Assembly (NCBI RefSeq): GCF_018138145.1
Contig: NZ_CP073104.1
Location: forward strand, 6,601,001 to 6,665,000
Length of the DNA stretch: 64,000 nt
DNA from: Pseudomonas sp. SCA2728.1_7
GTDB taxonomy: Bacteria; Pseudomonadota; Gammaproteobacteria; Pseudomonadales; Pseudomonadaceae
Reading direction: 5' to 3'
The position numbers and the translations under genes were made by a program. The notes under the pieces are model-generated. The model saw only the letters and a list, made by a program, of their open reading frames with translations, ran no database searches and was not told the DNA's origin. Each line of letters starts with the position of its first letter. The stretch's first letter is position 1. Shown here in pieces: positions 1-13,242 of this stretch.

Positions 1-16
1 GGTTTACGGCTTGGGT

Positions 17-724
17 TTAGTTGAGGATGACCCAGCGCTGATTAATCAGCAATTCGATGGGGCGATATTGCGTCTTGTAATTCATCTTTTTGCAGTTCTT
101 GATCCAGTATCCGAGGTACACCGCCTCAAGCCCAAGGCGCTGTGCCTCGGCGATTTGCCAGAGGATGGCAAATCGGCCAAGGCTACGGCGCTCTTCGGCG
201 GGTTCGTAGAAGGTGTATACCGCCGACAACCCATTCGGCAGTAAATCGGTCACGGCCACGGCCAGTAACCGTCCGTCGAGTCGGAACTCGTAAAAGCGCG
301 AGAAGGGCAGATCGCGTACCAGAAAAGTCGAGAATTGATCACGGCTCGGCGGGTACATGTCGCCGTCAGCGTGGCGTTGTTCGATATAGCGCTGGTACAG
401 ATCGAAATACTCTTCACTGAACTGCGGCTTGGCCGGGCGCACCTGCAAATCCGTGTTGCGTTTGAAGATCCGCTTCTGCTGGCGATTGGGTGTGAACTGC
501 GCCACCGGAATGCGCGCAGGCACGCACGCATTGCAGTTCTGGCAATGCGGGCGGTACAGATGATCGCCACTGCGGCGAAAGCCCATTTCCGACAGGTCTG
601 CGTAGACATGCACATCCATGGGCTGGCTCGGATCGAGAAACAGGGTCGTGGCCTGCTCCTCGGGCAGATAACTGCAAGAGTGAGGCTGAGTGGCATAGAA
701 CTTCAACCGCGCCAACTCGGTCAT
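17..724 (-). CDS. bpt: Aspartate/glutamate leucyltransferase (Bpt)
   Basis: A 235-residue enzyme that transfers leucine from Leu-tRNA to proteins with N-terminal Asp or Glu, marking them for ClpS/ClpAP degradation in the cytoplasm. The N-terminal half shows the family cysteine cluster CQNCNACVP, preceded by GDHLYRPHC, and an R-rich stretch QQKRIFKRN. The C-terminal half has the acyltransferase-like motif [14 protein letters not shown] start at ATG 724 (MTELARL) rather than the TTG two codons upstream. It lies 57 bases downstream of aat, which has the complementary substrate range; in pseudomonads infA and clpA usually follow (family knowledge, outside this window). Confidence 0.95.
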   Translation of the reverse strand: MTELARLKFYATQPHSCSYLPEEQATTLFLDPSQPMDVHVYADLSEMGFRRSGDHLYRPHCQNCNACVPARIPVAQFTPNRQQKRIFKRNTDLQVRPAKPQFSEEYFDLYQRYIEQRHADGDMYPPSRDQFSTFLVRDLPFSRFYEFRLDGRLLAVAVTDLLPNGLSAVYTFYEPAEERRSLGRFAILWQIAEAQRLGLEAVYLGYWIKNCKKMNYKTQYRPIELLINQRWVILN

Positions 725-781
725 GATCAACCCTCGGGATAAGCTGATGAATTAAGTGTAAGCCACGCGCGCAAAAGTCGC

Positions 782-1462
782 TCAGCAAACCCAGGTGGCA
801 CGATTGGGTTGATCCAGGTGATTTGCCAGATAGTCGGCGAATTGCTGACGAGGAATCGCCCGCGCGCCGAGGCTGTGCAGATGATCGGTCGGCATCTGGC
901 AATCGATCAGTACGAATCCCGAGTCTTGCAGGTGACGCACCAGAGTGGCAAAGCCGAATTTGGAGGCGTTGTCAGCGCGGCTGAACATCGATTCGCCGAA
1001 AAACAGTTGGCCCATCGCCAGGCCGTACAGGCCGCCGACCAGTTCGCCCTGATCCCAGACCTCCACCGAATGGGCGAAGCCGCGACGATGCAGTTCAACG
1101 TAAGCGTCCTGCATGGCTTCGGTGATCCAGGTGCCGTCGGCGTAATCCCGGGGCGCGGCGCAGGCGCGGATCACAGCGTCGAAGTCCTGGTCGAAGGTCA
1201 CTTGATAGCGTTCCTGGCGCAGCAGTTTGCCGAGGCTGCGCGAGACATGCAGTTCGTCGGGAAACAGCACTGTGCGCGGATCCGGCGACCACCAGAGAAT
1301 TGGCTGGCCCTCGGAAAACCACGGAAAGCAGCCATGGCGATACGCCTGAATCAGCCGATCGGCCGACAGATCGCCACCGGCGGCGAGCAATCCGTTAGGG
1401 TCGCGCATGGCCTTTTCCAGCGGCGGAAAAGTCAGGGAATTACGTTGTAACCAAGTCAGCAT
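782..1462 (-). CDS. aat: Leucyl/phenylalanyl-tRNA--protein transferase
   Basis: A 226-residue aminoacyl-tRNA-protein transferase of the N-end rule pathway. It adds Leu or Phe to N-terminal Arg or Lys so that ClpS recognises the protein. Family signatures are visible in order: [12 protein letters not shown] near the N-terminus, then [19 protein letters not shown], and [18 protein letters not shown] in the second half. The length is normal. It starts at ATG 1462 and is followed on the same strand by bpt, so the two transferases are probably co-transcribed. Confidence 0.96.
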   Translation of the reverse strand: MLTWLQRNSLTFPPLEKAMRDPNGLLAAGGDLSADRLIQAYRHGCFPWFSEGQPILWWSPDPRTVLFPDELHVSRSLGKLLRQERYQVTFDQDFDAVIRACAAPRDYADGTWITEAMQDAYVELHRRGFAHSVEVWDQGELVGGLYGLAMGQLFFGESMFSRADNASKFGFATLVRHLQDSGFVLIDCQMPTDHLHSLGARAIPRQQFADYLANHLDQPNRATWVC

Positions 1463-1525
1463 GGCATCCAGGCTTGCAGAAGGGGAGGGCGGTGCGGGCT
1501 GTTCGGCCCGCGATAAAGTGTGCCG

Positions 1526-2623
<1,098 letters not shown>

Positions 2624-2782
2624 TTACAGAATATTCGCGGTGCGTTGTGTTTATAAAAAGCGTGACGCAGTGTTAAAAGTAGTCTCAGTTGCGCTCGTTC
2701 ACTTTTTTACCTGCCTGGATTGGGCAGTTTTTTATCGTCATTCAATAGATGGACGCGCCTCGTGCGCAGGAAAAGAAGCGTT

Positions 2783-5191
2783 TTGAAGAAATCCACCGAA
2801 GCACCAAAAACAGTCGTTCCGCTCTGGCGCCAACAATTGCACTACCGGCTCAAGGAAGGTGCATTGATCGCCATCGGCGCCTTGTGCCTGTTCCTGATGA
2901 TGGCCTTGCTGACCTACGGCAAGGACGATCCGGGCTGGAGCCACAACAGCAAGATCGACGACGTACAGAATTTCGGCGGCCCGGCGGGTTCCTACAGCGC
3001 CGATATCCTGTTCATGGTGCTGGGTTACTTCGCCTACATCTTCCCGTTGTTGCTGGCGATCAAGGCCTACCAGATCTTCCGCCAGCGCCACGAACCGTGG
3101 CAGTGGAGCGGCTGGCTGTTCTCCTGGCGCCTGATCGGTCTGGTGTTCCTGGTGCTGTCCGGCGCTGCGCTGGCGCATCTGCACTTTCACGCGGCTTCGG
3201 GGCTGCCGGCGGGTGCTGGTGGTGCGCTGGGCGAAAGCCTCGGCAATCTGGCGAAGAACGCACTGAATATTCAGGGCAGCACACTGCTGTTCATTGCGCT
3301 GTTCCTGTTTGGCCTGACGGTGTTCACCGACCTGTCGTGGTTCAAGGTGATGGACATCACCGGCAAGATCACCCTCGACCTGTTCGAGCTGTTCCAGGGC
3401 GCGCTCAATCGCTGGTGGGCGGCGCGTACCGAGCGCAAGCAACTGGTTGCGCAACTGCGTGAAGTCGACGATCGCGTGCATGACGTGGTCGCGCCGACGG
3501 TCACCGACAAACGTGAGCAAGCCAAAGTCAAAGAACGCTTGATCGAGCGTGAGCAAGCCCTGAGCAAGCACATGTCTGATCGCGAGAAACAAGTTCCGCC
3601 GGTCATTGCGCCAGCTCCAGCCAAAGCGCCCGAGCCAAGCAAGCGCGTGCAGAAAGAGAAGCAGGTGCCGTTGTTCGTCGACAGCGCCGTGGAAGGCACC
3701 TTGCCGCCGATCTCGATTCTCGATCCGGCAGAAAAGAAACAACTCAATTACTCACCGGAATCCCTGGCGGCAGTCGGCCACTTGCTCGAAATCAAGCTCA
3801 AGGAGTTTGGTGTCGAGGTCACGGTGGATTCGATCCACCCCGGCCCGGTAATTACCCGTTACGAGATCCAGCCTGCCGCCGGCGTAAAAGTCAGCCGCAT
3901 CGCCAACCTCGCCAAAGACCTCGCGCGTTCGCTGGCCGTGACCAGTGTGCGGGTGGTTGAGGTGATTCCGGGCAAGACCACCGTCGGTATCGAGATTCCC
4001 AACGAAGACCGGCAGATCGTGCGCTTCTCCGAAGTGCTGTCGACGCCTGAATACGACAATTTCAAATCGCCGGTCACCCTGGCGCTGGGTCACGACATCG
4101 GTGGCAAACCGGTCATCACTGACCTGGCGAAGATGCCGCACCTGCTGGTGGCCGGTACCACCGGTTCCGGTAAGTCGGTGGGTGTGAACGCGATGATCCT
4201 GTCGATCCTGTTCAAGTCCGGCCCGGAAGACGCCAAGCTGATCATGATCGACCCGAAGATGTTGGAACTGTCGATCTACGAAGGCATTCCGCACCTGCTG
4301 TGCCCGGTCGTGACTGACATGAAGGACGCCGCCAACGCCCTGCGCTGGAGCGTTGCCGAGATGGAGCGCCGCTACAAGCTGATGGCGAAGATGGGCGTGC
4401 GTAACCTGTCCGGCTTCAACGCCAAGGTCAAGGAGGCGCAGGACGCCGGCGAACCGTTGAGCGATCCGCTGTACAAGCGCGAAAGCATTCACGACGAAGC
4501 GCCGCTGCTGCAGAAATTGCCGACCATCGTTGTGGTGGTCGACGAATTCGCCGACATGATGATGATCGTCGGCAAGAAGGTCGAAGAACTGATCGCCCGT
4601 ATTGCCCAGAAAGCGCGTGCGGCGGGTATTCACTTGATCCTCGCCACTCAGCGGCCATCGGTGGACGTGATCACCGGTCTGATCAAAGCGAACATTCCCA
4701 CGCGTATGGCGTTCCAGGTGTCGAGCAAGATCGACTCCCGCACCATTATCGATCAGGGTGGCGCCGAACAACTGCTCGGCCACGGTGACATGCTCTACAT
4801 GCCACCGGGCACCAGCCTGCCGATCCGGGTTCACGGTGCGTTCGTATCCGACGATGAAGTACACCGTGTGGTCGAAGCGTGGAAACTGCGCGGCGCGCCG
4901 GAATACAACGATGACATCCTCAACGGTGTCGAAGAAGCCGGCAGCGGTTTTGAAGGCAGCAGCGGTGGCGGCGACGGCGATGATCCGGAAGCCGACGCGC
5001 TGTACGACGAAGCTGTACAGTTTGTGCTGGAAAGCCGTCGCGCCTCGATTTCCGCGGTACAGCGCAAGCTGAAGATCGGCTACAACCGCGCTGCACGGAT
5101 GATCGAAGCCATGGAAATGGCCGGCGTCGTCACCTCGATGAACACCAACGGTTCCCGTGAAGTCCTGGCCCCGGGCCCGGTGCGCGACTGA
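2783..5191 (+). CDS. ftsK: DNA translocase FtsK
   Basis: An 802-residue septal DNA pump that moves chromosome ends toward dif and activates XerCD recombination. Four or five membrane segments lie in the first 200 residues (for example [17 protein letters not shown]). A charged linker follows at about 210-320. The motor carries Walker A GTTGSGKS at about residue 458 and Walker [12 protein letters not shown] near 584. A winged-helix gamma domain for KOPS recognition ends the protein ([19 protein letters not shown]). The preferred start is TTG 2783 (MKKSTEAP) with AGGAAAAG upstream; an in-frame ATG at 2720 would add 21 residues unlike the family N-terminus. The 297 bases upstream hold the divergent trxB/ftsK control region; I saw no other gene there. 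Confidence 0.96.
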   Translation: MKKSTEAPKTVVPLWRQQLHYRLKEGALIAIGALCLFLMMALLTYGKDDPGWSHNSKIDDVQNFGGPAGSYSADILFMVLGYFAYIFPLLLAIKAYQIFRQRHEPWQWSGWLFSWRLIGLVFLVLSGAALAHLHFHAASGLPAGAGGALGESLGNLAKNALNIQGSTLLFIALFLFGLTVFTDLSWFKVMDITGKITLDLFELFQGALNRWWAARTERKQLVAQLREVDDRVHDVVAPTVTDKREQAKVKERLIEREQALSKHMSDREKQVPPVIAPAPAKAPEPSKRVQKEKQVPLFVDSAVEGTLPPISILDPAEKKQLNYSPESLAAVGHLLEIKLKEFGVEVTVDSIHPGPVITRYEIQPAAGVKVSRIANLAKDLARSLAVTSVRVVEVIPGKTTVGIEIPNEDRQIVRFSEVLSTPEYDNFKSPVTLALGHDIGGKPVITDLAKMPHLLVAGTTGSGKSVGVNAMILSILFKSGPEDAKLIMIDPKMLELSIYEGIPHLLCPVVTDMKDAANALRWSVAEMERRYKLMAKMGVRNLSGFNAKVKEAQDAGEPLSDPLYKRESIHDEAPLLQKLPTIVVVVDEFADMMMIVGKKVEELIARIAQKARAAGIHLILATQRPSVDVITGLIKANIPTRMAFQVSSKIDSRTIIDQGGAEQLLGHGDMLYMPPGTSLPIRVHGAFVSDDEVHRVVEAWKLRGAPEYNDDILNGVEEAGSGFEGSSGGGDGDDPEADALYDEAVQFVLESRRASISAVQRKLKIGYNRAARMIEAMEMAGVVTSMNTNGSREVLAPGPVRD

Positions 5192-5258
5192 TTGCAAACG
5201 CAAGAGGCGGGACAATGATGTGCCGCCGCTCTCCCAACGAGTATTCAAGAGGACTCCC

Positions 5259-5879
5259 ATGCGTCTTATCCGCATGCTGCTGCCAGTACTGGCGCTGACC
5301 ACTCTCACGGCCCACGCCGATGACAAGGACGTGGCGCGTCTGACCCAATTGCTGGAAACATCCAAGACCCTGAGCGCGAACTTCTCGCAGCTGACCCTCG
5401 ACGGCGGCGGCACGCAGTTGCAGGAAACCACCGGCGACATGACCTTGCAGCGTCCGGGCCTGTTCTACTGGCACACCAATGCGCCAGCCGAGCAGACCAT
5501 GGTCTCCGACGGCAAGAAAGTCACCCTGTGGGACCCGGATCTGGAACAGGCCACGATCAAGAAACTCGACGAGCGTCTGACCCAGACCCCGGCGCTGCTG
5601 CTGTCCGGTGATGTATCGAAGATCAGCCAGAGCTTCGACATCAGCGCGAAAGAGGCGGGCGGCGTGATCGACTTCACCCTCAAGCCGAAAACCAAGGACA
5701 CCCTGTTCGACAACCTGCGCTTGTCGTTCCGCAACGGTCTGCTTAACGATATGCAACTGATCGACAGCGTCGGCCAGCGCACCAACATCCTGTTTACCGG
5801 GGTCAAGGCCAACGAGCCGGTGTCGCCTTCCAAGTTCAAGTTCGACATCCCCAAGGGTGCCGACGTGATCCAGGAATAA
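5259..5879 (+). CDS. lolA: Outer-membrane lipoprotein carrier protein LolA
   Basis: A 206-residue periplasmic chaperone that takes lipoproteins from LolCDE and hands them to LolB. A signal peptide (residues 1-19, [20 protein letters not shown]) precedes a mature domain typical of LolA, with [14 protein letters not shown] and [16 protein letters not shown]. The start at ATG 5259 follows AAGAGGA; the open frame upstream is part of the ftsK 3-prime end. It sits 67 bases after ftsK and before rarA, the same order as in E. coli, so co-transcription is likely. Confidence 0.95.
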   Translation: MRLIRMLLPVLALTTLTAHADDKDVARLTQLLETSKTLSANFSQLTLDGGGTQLQETTGDMTLQRPGLFYWHTNAPAEQTMVSDGKKVTLWDPDLEQATIKKLDERLTQTPALLLSGDVSKISQSFDISAKEAGGVIDFTLKPKTKDTLFDNLRLSFRNGLLNDMQLIDSVGQRTNILFTGVKANEPVSPSKFKFDIPKGADVIQE

Positions 5880-5892
5880 ACCCAAAACCCTT

Positions 5893-5980
5893 TGTAGGAG
5901 TGAGCCTGCTCGCGATTCGATTTGTCAGTCACATCTTCATCGTCTGACCCACCGCTATCGCGAGCAGGCTCACTCCTACA
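5893..5980. repeat. Paired REP palindrome (type TGTAGGAGTGAGCC)
   Basis: Two inverted REP arms, TGTAGGAGTGAGCCTGCTCG and its complement, separated by about 40 bases. It lies between lolA and rarA. The folded RNA could attenuate or stabilise the upstream message. Confidence 0.9.
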
Positions 5981-6020
5981 GGGTCAATGATCGGCAAAAT
6001 AGAGGTTTCAACGCTACGTG

Positions 6021-7343
6021 ATGGATCTGTTTCGCAGTGCACCGATTGCCCAGCCACTGGCCGCGCGTTTGCGTGCGACCAATCTGGATGAGTACGTCGG
6101 TCAGGAGCACGTGCTCGCTCGCGGCAAGCCTCTGCGTGAGGCGCTGGAGCAGGGTGCCCTGCATTCGATGATCTTCTGGGGCCCGCCGGGCGTGGGCAAA
6201 ACCACCCTTGCACGATTGCTCGCCGAAGTCTCCGATGCGCACTTCGAAACGGTCTCGGCGGTGCTCGCCGGGGTCAAGGAGATCCGTCAGGCCGTTGAAA
6301 TTGCCAAGCAGCAGGCCGGCCAGTACGGCAAGCGCACGATTCTCTTCGTCGATGAAGTGCACCGCTTCAACAAGTCGCAGCAGGACGCGTTCCTGCCTTA
6401 CGTTGAAGACGGCACGCTGATCTTCATCGGCGCCACCACCGAAAACCCTTCGTTCGAGCTCAACAACGCTCTGTTGTCGCGTGCCCGCGTCTACGTGCTG
6501 AAAAGCCTCGACGAAGCGGCGCTGCGCAAACTGGTGCACCGCGCGCTTACCGAAGAGCGCGGTCTGGGCAAGCGCAACCTGACCCTCAGCGATGAGGGCT
6601 TTCAAATGCTGCTGTCCGCCGCCGATGGCGATGGCCGACGTTTACTCAATCTGTTGGAAAACGCCTCCGATCTGGCCGACGACAACAGCGAGATGGGCAT
6701 CGATCTGTTGCAGAGTTTGCTCGGTGACACGCGCCGGCGTTTCGACAAGGGTGGCGAAGCGTTCTACGACCAGATCTCGGCGCTGCACAAATCGGTACGT
6801 GGCTCCAACCCCGACGGCGCGCTGTACTGGTTTGCGCGGATGATCGACGGCGGGTGCGATCCGCTGTACCTGGCCCGGCGCGTGGTGCGCATGGCCAGTG
6901 AAGACATCGGCAACGCCGACCCGCGCGCCCTCAGCCTGTGCCTCGCGGCGTGGGAGGTGCAGGAGCGCCTCGGCAGTCCGGAAGGCGAGTTGGCCGTGGC
7001 CCAGGCCATCACTTATCTGGCCTGCGCGCCGAAAAGCAACGCCGTGTACATGGGCTTCAAAACCGCTCTGCGTGCCGCTGCCGAAAACGGCTCGCTGGAA
7101 GTACCGCTGCACCTGCGCAACGCGCCGACCAAACTGATGAAACAATTGGGCTACGGTGACGAATACCGCTACGCCCACGACGAGCCGGATGCTTATGCCG
7201 CTGGCGAAGACTATTTCCCGGAAGAGCTCGATCCCATTCCGTTCTACCAACCGGTGCCGCGCGGCCTGGAGTTGAAGATTGGCGAGAAGCTCAACCACCT
7301 CGCCCAACTCGACCGTTTAAGCCCTCGGCAGCGGAGAAAATAG
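6021..7343 (+). CDS. rarA: Replication-associated recombination protein A (RarA/MgsA)
   Basis: A 440-residue AAA+ ATPase related to clamp loaders and eukaryotic Mgs1/WRNIP1, acting at stalled replication forks with SSB. Walker A GPPGVGKT is near residue 55 and Walker [11 protein letters not shown] near 104, followed by sensor-1 [10 protein letters not shown]. The C-terminal half has the tetramerisation region ([16 protein letters not shown]). I use ATG 6021; a GTG directly before it at 6018 is the alternative and neither has a strong ribosome site. It overlaps crcB by one base. Confidence 0.95.
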   Translation: MDLFRSAPIAQPLAARLRATNLDEYVGQEHVLARGKPLREALEQGALHSMIFWGPPGVGKTTLARLLAEVSDAHFETVSAVLAGVKEIRQAVEIAKQQAGQYGKRTILFVDEVHRFNKSQQDAFLPYVEDGTLIFIGATTENPSFELNNALLSRARVYVLKSLDEAALRKLVHRALTEERGLGKRNLTLSDEGFQMLLSAADGDGRRLLNLLENASDLADDNSEMGIDLLQSLLGDTRRRFDKGGEAFYDQISALHKSVRGSNPDGALYWFARMIDGGCDPLYLARRVVRMASEDIGNADPRALSLCLAAWEVQERLGSPEGELAVAQAITYLACAPKSNAVYMGFKTALRAAAENGSLEVPLHLRNAPTKLMKQLGYGDEYRYAHDEPDAYAAGEDYFPEELDPIPFYQPVPRGLELKIGEKLNHLAQLDRLSPRQRRK

Positions 7344-7717
7344 TGCTTCCATTGATTGTTGCGGTCTCCGTCGGCGGGGTTGCCGGCACTTTGTTGCGCT
7401 TTGCTACGGGCAATTGGATCAACGCCAATTGGCCGCGGCACTTCTATACCGCGACGCTGGCCGTTAATATCGTGGGCTGTCTGTTGATTGGCGTGTTGTA
7501 CGGCCTGTTTTTGATACGCCCGGAGGTGCCGATCGAGGTGCGCGCCGGGTTGATGGTTGGCTTCCTCGGGGGGCTGACGACTTTTTCATCCTTTTCACTG
7601 GATACGGTGCGCCTGCTGGAAAGCGGGCAAGTGCCGCTGGCCTTGGGCTATGCGGCACTCAGCGTATTCGGCGGGCTGCTCGCGACGTGGGCTGGCCTGT
7701 CTTTGACCAAACTTTGA
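7343..7717 (+). CDS. crcB: Fluoride ion channel CrcB/Fluc
   Basis: A 124-residue, four-helix membrane protein that exports fluoride as an antiparallel dimer. Hallmarks seen are [10 protein letters not shown] at the N-terminus, the Asn-containing segment [13 protein letters not shown], and [13 protein letters not shown] with the phenylalanine/serine box of the pore. The GTG start at 7343 overlaps the rarA stop (TAGTG). No fluoride riboswitch is possible in this overlap, so expression probably depends on the ftsK-rarA transcript. Confidence 0.93.
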   Translation: MLPLIVAVSVGGVAGTLLRFATGNWINANWPRHFYTATLAVNIVGCLLIGVLYGLFLIRPEVPIEVRAGLMVGFLGGLTTFSSFSLDTVRLLESGQVPLALGYAALSVFGGLLATWAGLSLTKL

Positions 7718-7720
7718 TAA

Positions 7721-9013
<1,293 letters not shown>

Positions 9014-10408
9014 ATGAAATATCTGCCGCTGTTTCACAACCTGCGCGGCAGTCGTGTGTTGGTCGTCGGTGGGGGGGAAATTGCCTTGCGCAAATCCCGC
9101 CTGCTGGCCGATGCCGGTGCGCTGCTGCGGGTGGTCGCACCTGAAATCGAAACGCAACTGCGTGAACTGGTTACAGCCTCCGGTGGCGAATGCCTGTTGC
9201 GCGGTTACGTCGAGGCGGATCTCGACGGTTGCGGGCTGATCATCGCCGCCACCGACGATGAGACGCTCAACGCACAAGTTTCCACCGATGCTCACAAGCG
9301 CTGCGTGCCGGTCAACGTGGTCGACGCGCCGGCCTTGTGCAGCGTGATCTTCCCGGCGATCGTCGATCGCTCACCGCTGATCATCGCGGTGTCCAGCGGC
9401 GGCGATGCGCCGGTGCTGGCGCGTTTGATTCGCGCCAAGATCGAAACCTGGATTCCGTCGACTTACGGTCAGTTGGCCGGTCTGGCTGCGCGTTTCCGCA
9501 ATCAGGTGAAAAGCCTGTTTCCGGATGTGCAGCAGCGTCGTGGTTTCTGGGAAGACGTGTTTCAGGGGCCGATTGCCGATCGGCAACTGGCCGGGCAGGG
9601 CGCCGAAGCCGAACGTCTGCTGCAAGCCAAGATCGATGGCGAAGCCATGGTCACCACCGGCGAGGTGTATCTGGTTGGCGCGGGCCCGGGCGATCCGGAT
9701 CTGCTGACCTTCAAGGCCTTGCGTCTGATGCAGCAAGCGGATGTGGTGCTCTACGACCGCTTGGTGGCGCCAGCGATTCTTGAACTGTGTCGTCGTGATG
9801 CCGAGCGGGTCTACGTTGGCAAGCGTCGTGCTGATCACGCCGTGCCGCAGGATCAGATCAACCAGCAACTGGTCGATCTGGCCAAGGCCGGCAAACGTGT
9901 GGTGCGGTTGAAGGGTGGTGATCCGTTTATCTTCGGCCGTGGTGGCGAAGAGATCGAAGAACTGGCGGCCCACGGCATTCCGTTTCAGGTGGTGCCGGGT
10001 ATCACCGCGGCCAGCGGTTGCGCGGCGTATGCCGGGATTCCGCTGACCCATCGTGATTACGCGCAGTCGGTGCGTTTTGTCACCGGGCATTTGAAGGACG
10101 GTTCCACCGATCTGCCATGGGCCGACCTTGTCGCACCGGCGCAGACGCTGGTGTTCTATATGGGCTTGGTCGGCTTGCCGGTCATTTGCGAGCAACTGAT
10201 CAAGCATGGTCGTTCGGCGGATACTCCGGCGGCGTTGATTCAGCAGGGCACCACGGTCAATCAGCGCGTCTTCACCGGCACGTTGGCTGATCTGCCGCGA
10301 CTGGTGGCGGAGCATGAAGTGCATGCGCCGACATTGGTGATCGTCGGTGAAGTGGTGCAACTGCGCGAGAAGCTGGCGTGGTTCGAAGGGGCTCAGGCGC
10401 AGGTCTAA
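9014..10408 (+). CDS. cysG: Siroheme synthase (trifunctional CysG)
   Basis: A 464-residue fusion that converts uroporphyrinogen III to siroheme for sulfite and nitrite reductases. Residues 1-150 form the precorrin-2 dehydrogenase/ferrochelatase with the NAD motif [14 protein letters not shown]. From about residue 216 comes the SAM-dependent uroporphyrinogen methyltransferase with [33 protein letters not shown] and [23 protein letters not shown] 9014 directly follows the serS stop codon, which suggests translational coupling. A REP pair marks the end of the cluster. Confidence 0.96.
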   Translation: MKYLPLFHNLRGSRVLVVGGGEIALRKSRLLADAGALLRVVAPEIETQLRELVTASGGECLLRGYVEADLDGCGLIIAATDDETLNAQVSTDAHKRCVPVNVVDAPALCSVIFPAIVDRSPLIIAVSSGGDAPVLARLIRAKIETWIPSTYGQLAGLAARFRNQVKSLFPDVQQRRGFWEDVFQGPIADRQLAGQGAEAERLLQAKIDGEAMVTTGEVYLVGAGPGDPDLLTFKALRLMQQADVVLYDRLVAPAILELCRRDAERVYVGKRRADHAVPQDQINQQLVDLAKAGKRVVRLKGGDPFIFGRGGEEIEELAAHGIPFQVVPGITAASGCAAYAGIPLTHRDYAQSVRFVTGHLKDGSTDLPWADLVAPAQTLVFYMGLVGLPVICEQLIKHGRSADTPAALIQQGTTVNQRVFTGTLADLPRLVAEHEVHAPTLVIVGEVVQLREKLAWFEGAQAQV

Positions 10409-10425
10409 AAGACCGAGTCGCCTCA

Positions 10426-10500
10426 TTCGCGAGCAGGCTCGCTCCCACATTGGATCTGTGTCGTACACAAATTCCCTGTGGGAGCGAGCCTGCTCGCGAA
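10426..10500. repeat. Paired REP palindrome (type TGTGGGAGCGAGCC)
   Basis: Inverted arms with the GGGAGCGAGCCTGCTCGCGA core and a short central spacer, between the convergent cysG and yqjG genes. Confidence 0.9.
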
Positions 10501-10525
10501 GAGGCCCTCAAAAACACCGAATCAA

Positions 10526-11527
10526 TCAACCCCGGCGCCAAACCCCTTTGCCGCTCAACCGCGCCCGATCATGGGCCTCGTTGAAATCCTGCTCCGGCCC
10601 CTTCGGCACAACACCCGTCGGGTTAATCGTCTTGTGACTGCCGTAGTAGTGATTCTTGATGTGCTGGAAATCCACCGTCTCGGCAATCCCCGGCAGCTGA
10701 TACACCTCACGCAGCCAGTTCGACAGATTCGGGTAATCGGCAATCTGCCGCAGGTTGCACTTGAAGTGCCCGTGGTACACCGCGTCAAAACGAATCATCG
10801 TGGTGAACAAACGGATGTCCGCTTCCGTCAGGTACTCACCCGATAAGTAGCGATTGGCACCCAACACTCGCTCCAGATGATCCAGTTCGGCAAACACCTC
10901 ATCGAACGCTTCTTCATAAGCCTGTTGCGACGTCGCAAAGCCTGCGCGGTACACGCCGTTGTTTACCGCCGGATAGATCCGCTCGTTCAGCGCATCAATC
11001 TCGCTTCGCAACGGCGCCGGGTAGAAGTCCAGATCATTGCCGGTCAGATCATCAAACGCGCTGTTGAACATGCGGATGATCTCCGCCGATTCATTGCTGA
11101 CGATGCGCTTGAGCTTCTTGTCCCACAGCACCGGCACGGTGACGCGGCCGGTGTAATCGGCAGTGTCGGCGGTATAGCGCTGGTGCATGAATTCAAAACC
11201 ATCGAGCTTATCACCCGTCGAGCCGAGTGCTTTGTCGAAGGTCCAGCCGTTCTCCAGCATCAGCCAACTGACCACCGAAACGTCGATCAGATTTTCCAGG
11301 CCTTTGAGCTTGCGCAGGATCAGCGTGCGATGCGCCCATGGACAGGCGAGGGAAACGTAGAGGTGATAGCGTCCGGCTTCAGCGGCAAAACCGCCTTCGC
11401 CGCTGGGACCGGGTTCGCCGTTAGCGGTCACCCAGCTGCGGCGCTTGGCCTGTTCGCGCTGGAACGCGCCGTCCTTGCTGCTTTCGTACCACTTGTCCTG
11501 CCAGTGGCCATCGACGAGTAAACCCAT
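10526..11527 (-). CDS. yqjG: Glutathionyl-hydroquinone reductase (YqjG/ECM4-type GST)
   Basis: A 333-residue xi-class glutathione transferase that reduces S-glutathionyl-hydroquinones through a catalytic cysteine. The motif SLACPWAHR places this Cys at residue 62. The N-terminal thioredoxin-like domain is followed by an all-helical GST domain containing ADIRLFTTMIRFDAVYHGHF, which is typical of the family. The start is ATG 11527 (MGLLVDGHWQ), seven codons inside the longest open frame. The gene stands alone, convergent with cysG. Confidence 0.93.
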   Translation of the reverse strand: MGLLVDGHWQDKWYESSKDGAFQREQAKRRSWVTANGEPGPSGEGGFAAEAGRYHLYVSLACPWAHRTLILRKLKGLENLIDVSVVSWLMLENGWTFDKALGSTGDKLDGFEFMHQRYTADTADYTGRVTVPVLWDKKLKRIVSNESAEIIRMFNSAFDDLTGNDLDFYPAPLRSEIDALNERIYPAVNNGVYRAGFATSQQAYEEAFDEVFAELDHLERVLGANRYLSGEYLTEADIRLFTTMIRFDAVYHGHFKCNLRQIADYPNLSNWLREVYQLPGIAETVDFQHIKNHYYGSHKTINPTGVVPKGPEQDFNEAHDRARLSGKGVWRRG

Positions 11528-11618
11528 GATCAAGACTCCGTAAACCAATAATCGTTGGAGTCGAGTCTATTCCGATGAGTTCGAACAAAAAGCGCAAAGA
11601 TCGGGCGTGAATGATCGG

Positions 11619-12620
11619 TTAAATCGATTTGTTCCGTGCGGCCCAGTACTGCTCGGCGGTTGCGAAGGCTTGCTCACGGTTTTGACCGAGGCCGCGTAAG
11701 GCCAAGGCCATGGTCGCAATCAGGGCCATTTGCGGGTAACTGTCGACGACATCTCCCCGCCAGACGGCCTTCAGATGTTCAACGTCCAGTGTCGCCGGTT
11801 TGACGTGGCGCTGCGCCGAAAATTGCGGCCATTCCTCGTCCCAGCTTTCGCCACCTGTGGTGCCGTAGAGGTGACTGTCGGCATCAGGGTTGATCTCGAT
11901 TTCGCCGCCATCACCCTTGACCACAATCGCCGTGTCACCGAGCAAACCGCTGGCATCGCGATGCACTGCCTGATAGCCAGGATGGAAAATGCTCTGCAGC
12001 CCACAACGCGCGCCCAGCGGATTGAGAATCCGTGCCAGCGAATGAATCGGCGAACGCAGGCCGAGGGTGTTGCGCAAATCGATCATGTTCTGCAATTGCG
12101 GCGCCCAGTCCACCAGCGGCATAAAGGCCAGCCCGCCGTTGTCCAGTGCCGTGCCGACCTGTTGCCAGGTGCGGCACAACGGAATGTTCAACTCGCCGAT
12201 CAGTTGCTCGCTGTACATCCGCCCGGCCGTGTGTGCGCCGCCGCCGTGCATGAAGATGCGCACGCCGTTCTGTGCCAGACACTTGGCTGCCAGCAGATAC
12301 CACGGCAGATGGCGCTTCTTGCCGGCATAGGTCGGCCAGTCGAGATCGACGTTCAGCTTGGGGGCCTGCAAGCGCTCGCGCAGGGCTTCGGTGAAGCCAG
12401 CCATTTCCTCGGCGCTTTCTTCCTTGTGCCGCAGCAACATCAGGAATGCACCGAGCTGGGTGTCCTCGACCTTGTCGTCAAGGACCATGCCCATGGCTTC
12501 CCGGGCTTCTTCGCGGGTCAGGTCGCGGGCGCCGCGTTTACCCTTGCCGAGGATGCGCACGAATTGGGCGAACGGATGTTCGGCAGGCGTTTCGAGGGTC
12601 AGTGCTGGAAAGTCGGTCAT
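11619..12620 (-). CDS. TrpD2/YbiB-type glycosyltransferase-fold protein
   Basis: A 333-residue member of the anthranilate phosphoribosyltransferase-like family that includes E. coli YbiB, a nucleic-acid-binding protein lacking TrpD activity. The N-terminal helical part (LTREEAREAMGMVLDDKVED) and the core (MHGGGAHTAGRM) resemble TrpD, but the TrpD phosphate loop (GTGGD) is replaced by HGGGAH. The start ATG 12620 overlaps the end of tusE. Joining the tus cluster is common in pseudomonads and hints at a role in tRNA or RNA metabolism, but this is inference. Confidence 0.8.
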   Translation of the reverse strand: MTDFPALTLETPAEHPFAQFVRILGKGKRGARDLTREEAREAMGMVLDDKVEDTQLGAFLMLLRHKEESAEEMAGFTEALRERLQAPKLNVDLDWPTYAGKKRHLPWYLLAAKCLAQNGVRIFMHGGGAHTAGRMYSEQLIGELNIPLCRTWQQVGTALDNGGLAFMPLVDWAPQLQNMIDLRNTLGLRSPIHSLARILNPLGARCGLQSIFHPGYQAVHRDASGLLGDTAIVVKGDGGEIEINPDADSHLYGTTGGESWDEEWPQFSAQRHVKPATLDVEHLKAVWRGDVVDSYPQMALIATMALALRGLGQNREQAFATAEQYWAARNKSI

Positions 12621-12952
12621 AAGCAATTCGTCGGTTTGGGCAGGCCCGCCAGTTTCGCGGCGAGTTTGGCGGGGGTGCCTTTGAACAGTCGGTTCAGGTG
12701 CAGGCTGTTGCCCTTGTCCGGGCCGAGTTTCAACGCGGTGTATTTGATCAGCGGCCGTGTGGCCGGGGACAGCTGGAATTCGGCGTAGAAGCTGCGCAAC
12801 AGTTCGAGGACTTCCCAGTGTTCGGCGGTCAACTCGATCTCTTCGGCGGCAGCGAGGGCGCTGGCAACGTCGGCAGACCAGTCGCTGAGGTCGACAAGAA
12901 AACCGTCCTTGTCCAGTTCGATGGCGCGGGCGCCGACGGTCATGGAGTTCAT
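12617..12952 (-). CDS. tusE: Sulfurtransferase TusE (DsrC family)
   Basis: A 111-residue sulfur carrier that passes sulfur from TusBCD to MnmA for 2-thiouridine synthesis at the tRNA wobble position. The conserved penultimate cysteine is present at the end of the protein (PKPTNCL). The family core AEHWEVLELLRSFYAEFQLSP is intact. ATG 12952 overlaps the tusB stop (ATGA). A second in-frame ATG at 12943 is possible. Confidence 0.93.
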   Translation of the reverse strand: MNSMTVGARAIELDKDGFLVDLSDWSADVASALAAAEEIELTAEHWEVLELLRSFYAEFQLSPATRPLIKYTALKLGPDKGNSLHLNRLFKGTPAKLAAKLAGLPKPTNCL

Positions 12953-13242
12953 AGCCAGCTGTTGACCTTGTCGTGATGGATCGACAGCTCGACGAAGGCC
13001 GGGTAATCAATGGCCTCAGCCCAGTCCGGGACATCAATGGCGCGAGCCTGTGCATCTTCGGCAAGGACGAATAATTTGATTTGGCGTTGTTCCAGTGCAC
13101 TGAACGGCGCGGTGCCTGGTTGCAACGCATACACCGCATCGCCGGAGAGCAGCAGGGCATCAGTACTGCCGATCAGGCGCAGGCAACTGGTCAGGCGATC
13201 GTCGCCAAACGGGGAATGAGACAACACATGCAAAGTCGACAT
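12949..13242 (-). CDS. tusB: Sulfur relay protein TusB (DsrH family)
   Basis: A 97-residue subunit of the TusBCD hexamer in tRNA thiolation. It starts MSTLHVLSHSPF, typical of DsrH proteins, and contains STDALLLSGDAVYAL. It overlaps both neighbours by a few bases, so the subunits are probably made in coupled translation. Confidence 0.9.
   Translation of the reverse strand: MSTLHVLSHSPFGDDRLTSCLRLIGSTDALLLSGDAVYALQPGTAPFSALEQRQIKLFVLAEDAQARAIDVPDWAEAIDYPAFVELSIHHDKVNSWL

Noticed and set aside
3752..5440. 562-codon reading frame on the minus strand across ftsK
   Set aside because: It lies opposite a well-conserved ftsK frame. Long antisense frames are expected at this GC content; it has no ribosome site or family motifs.
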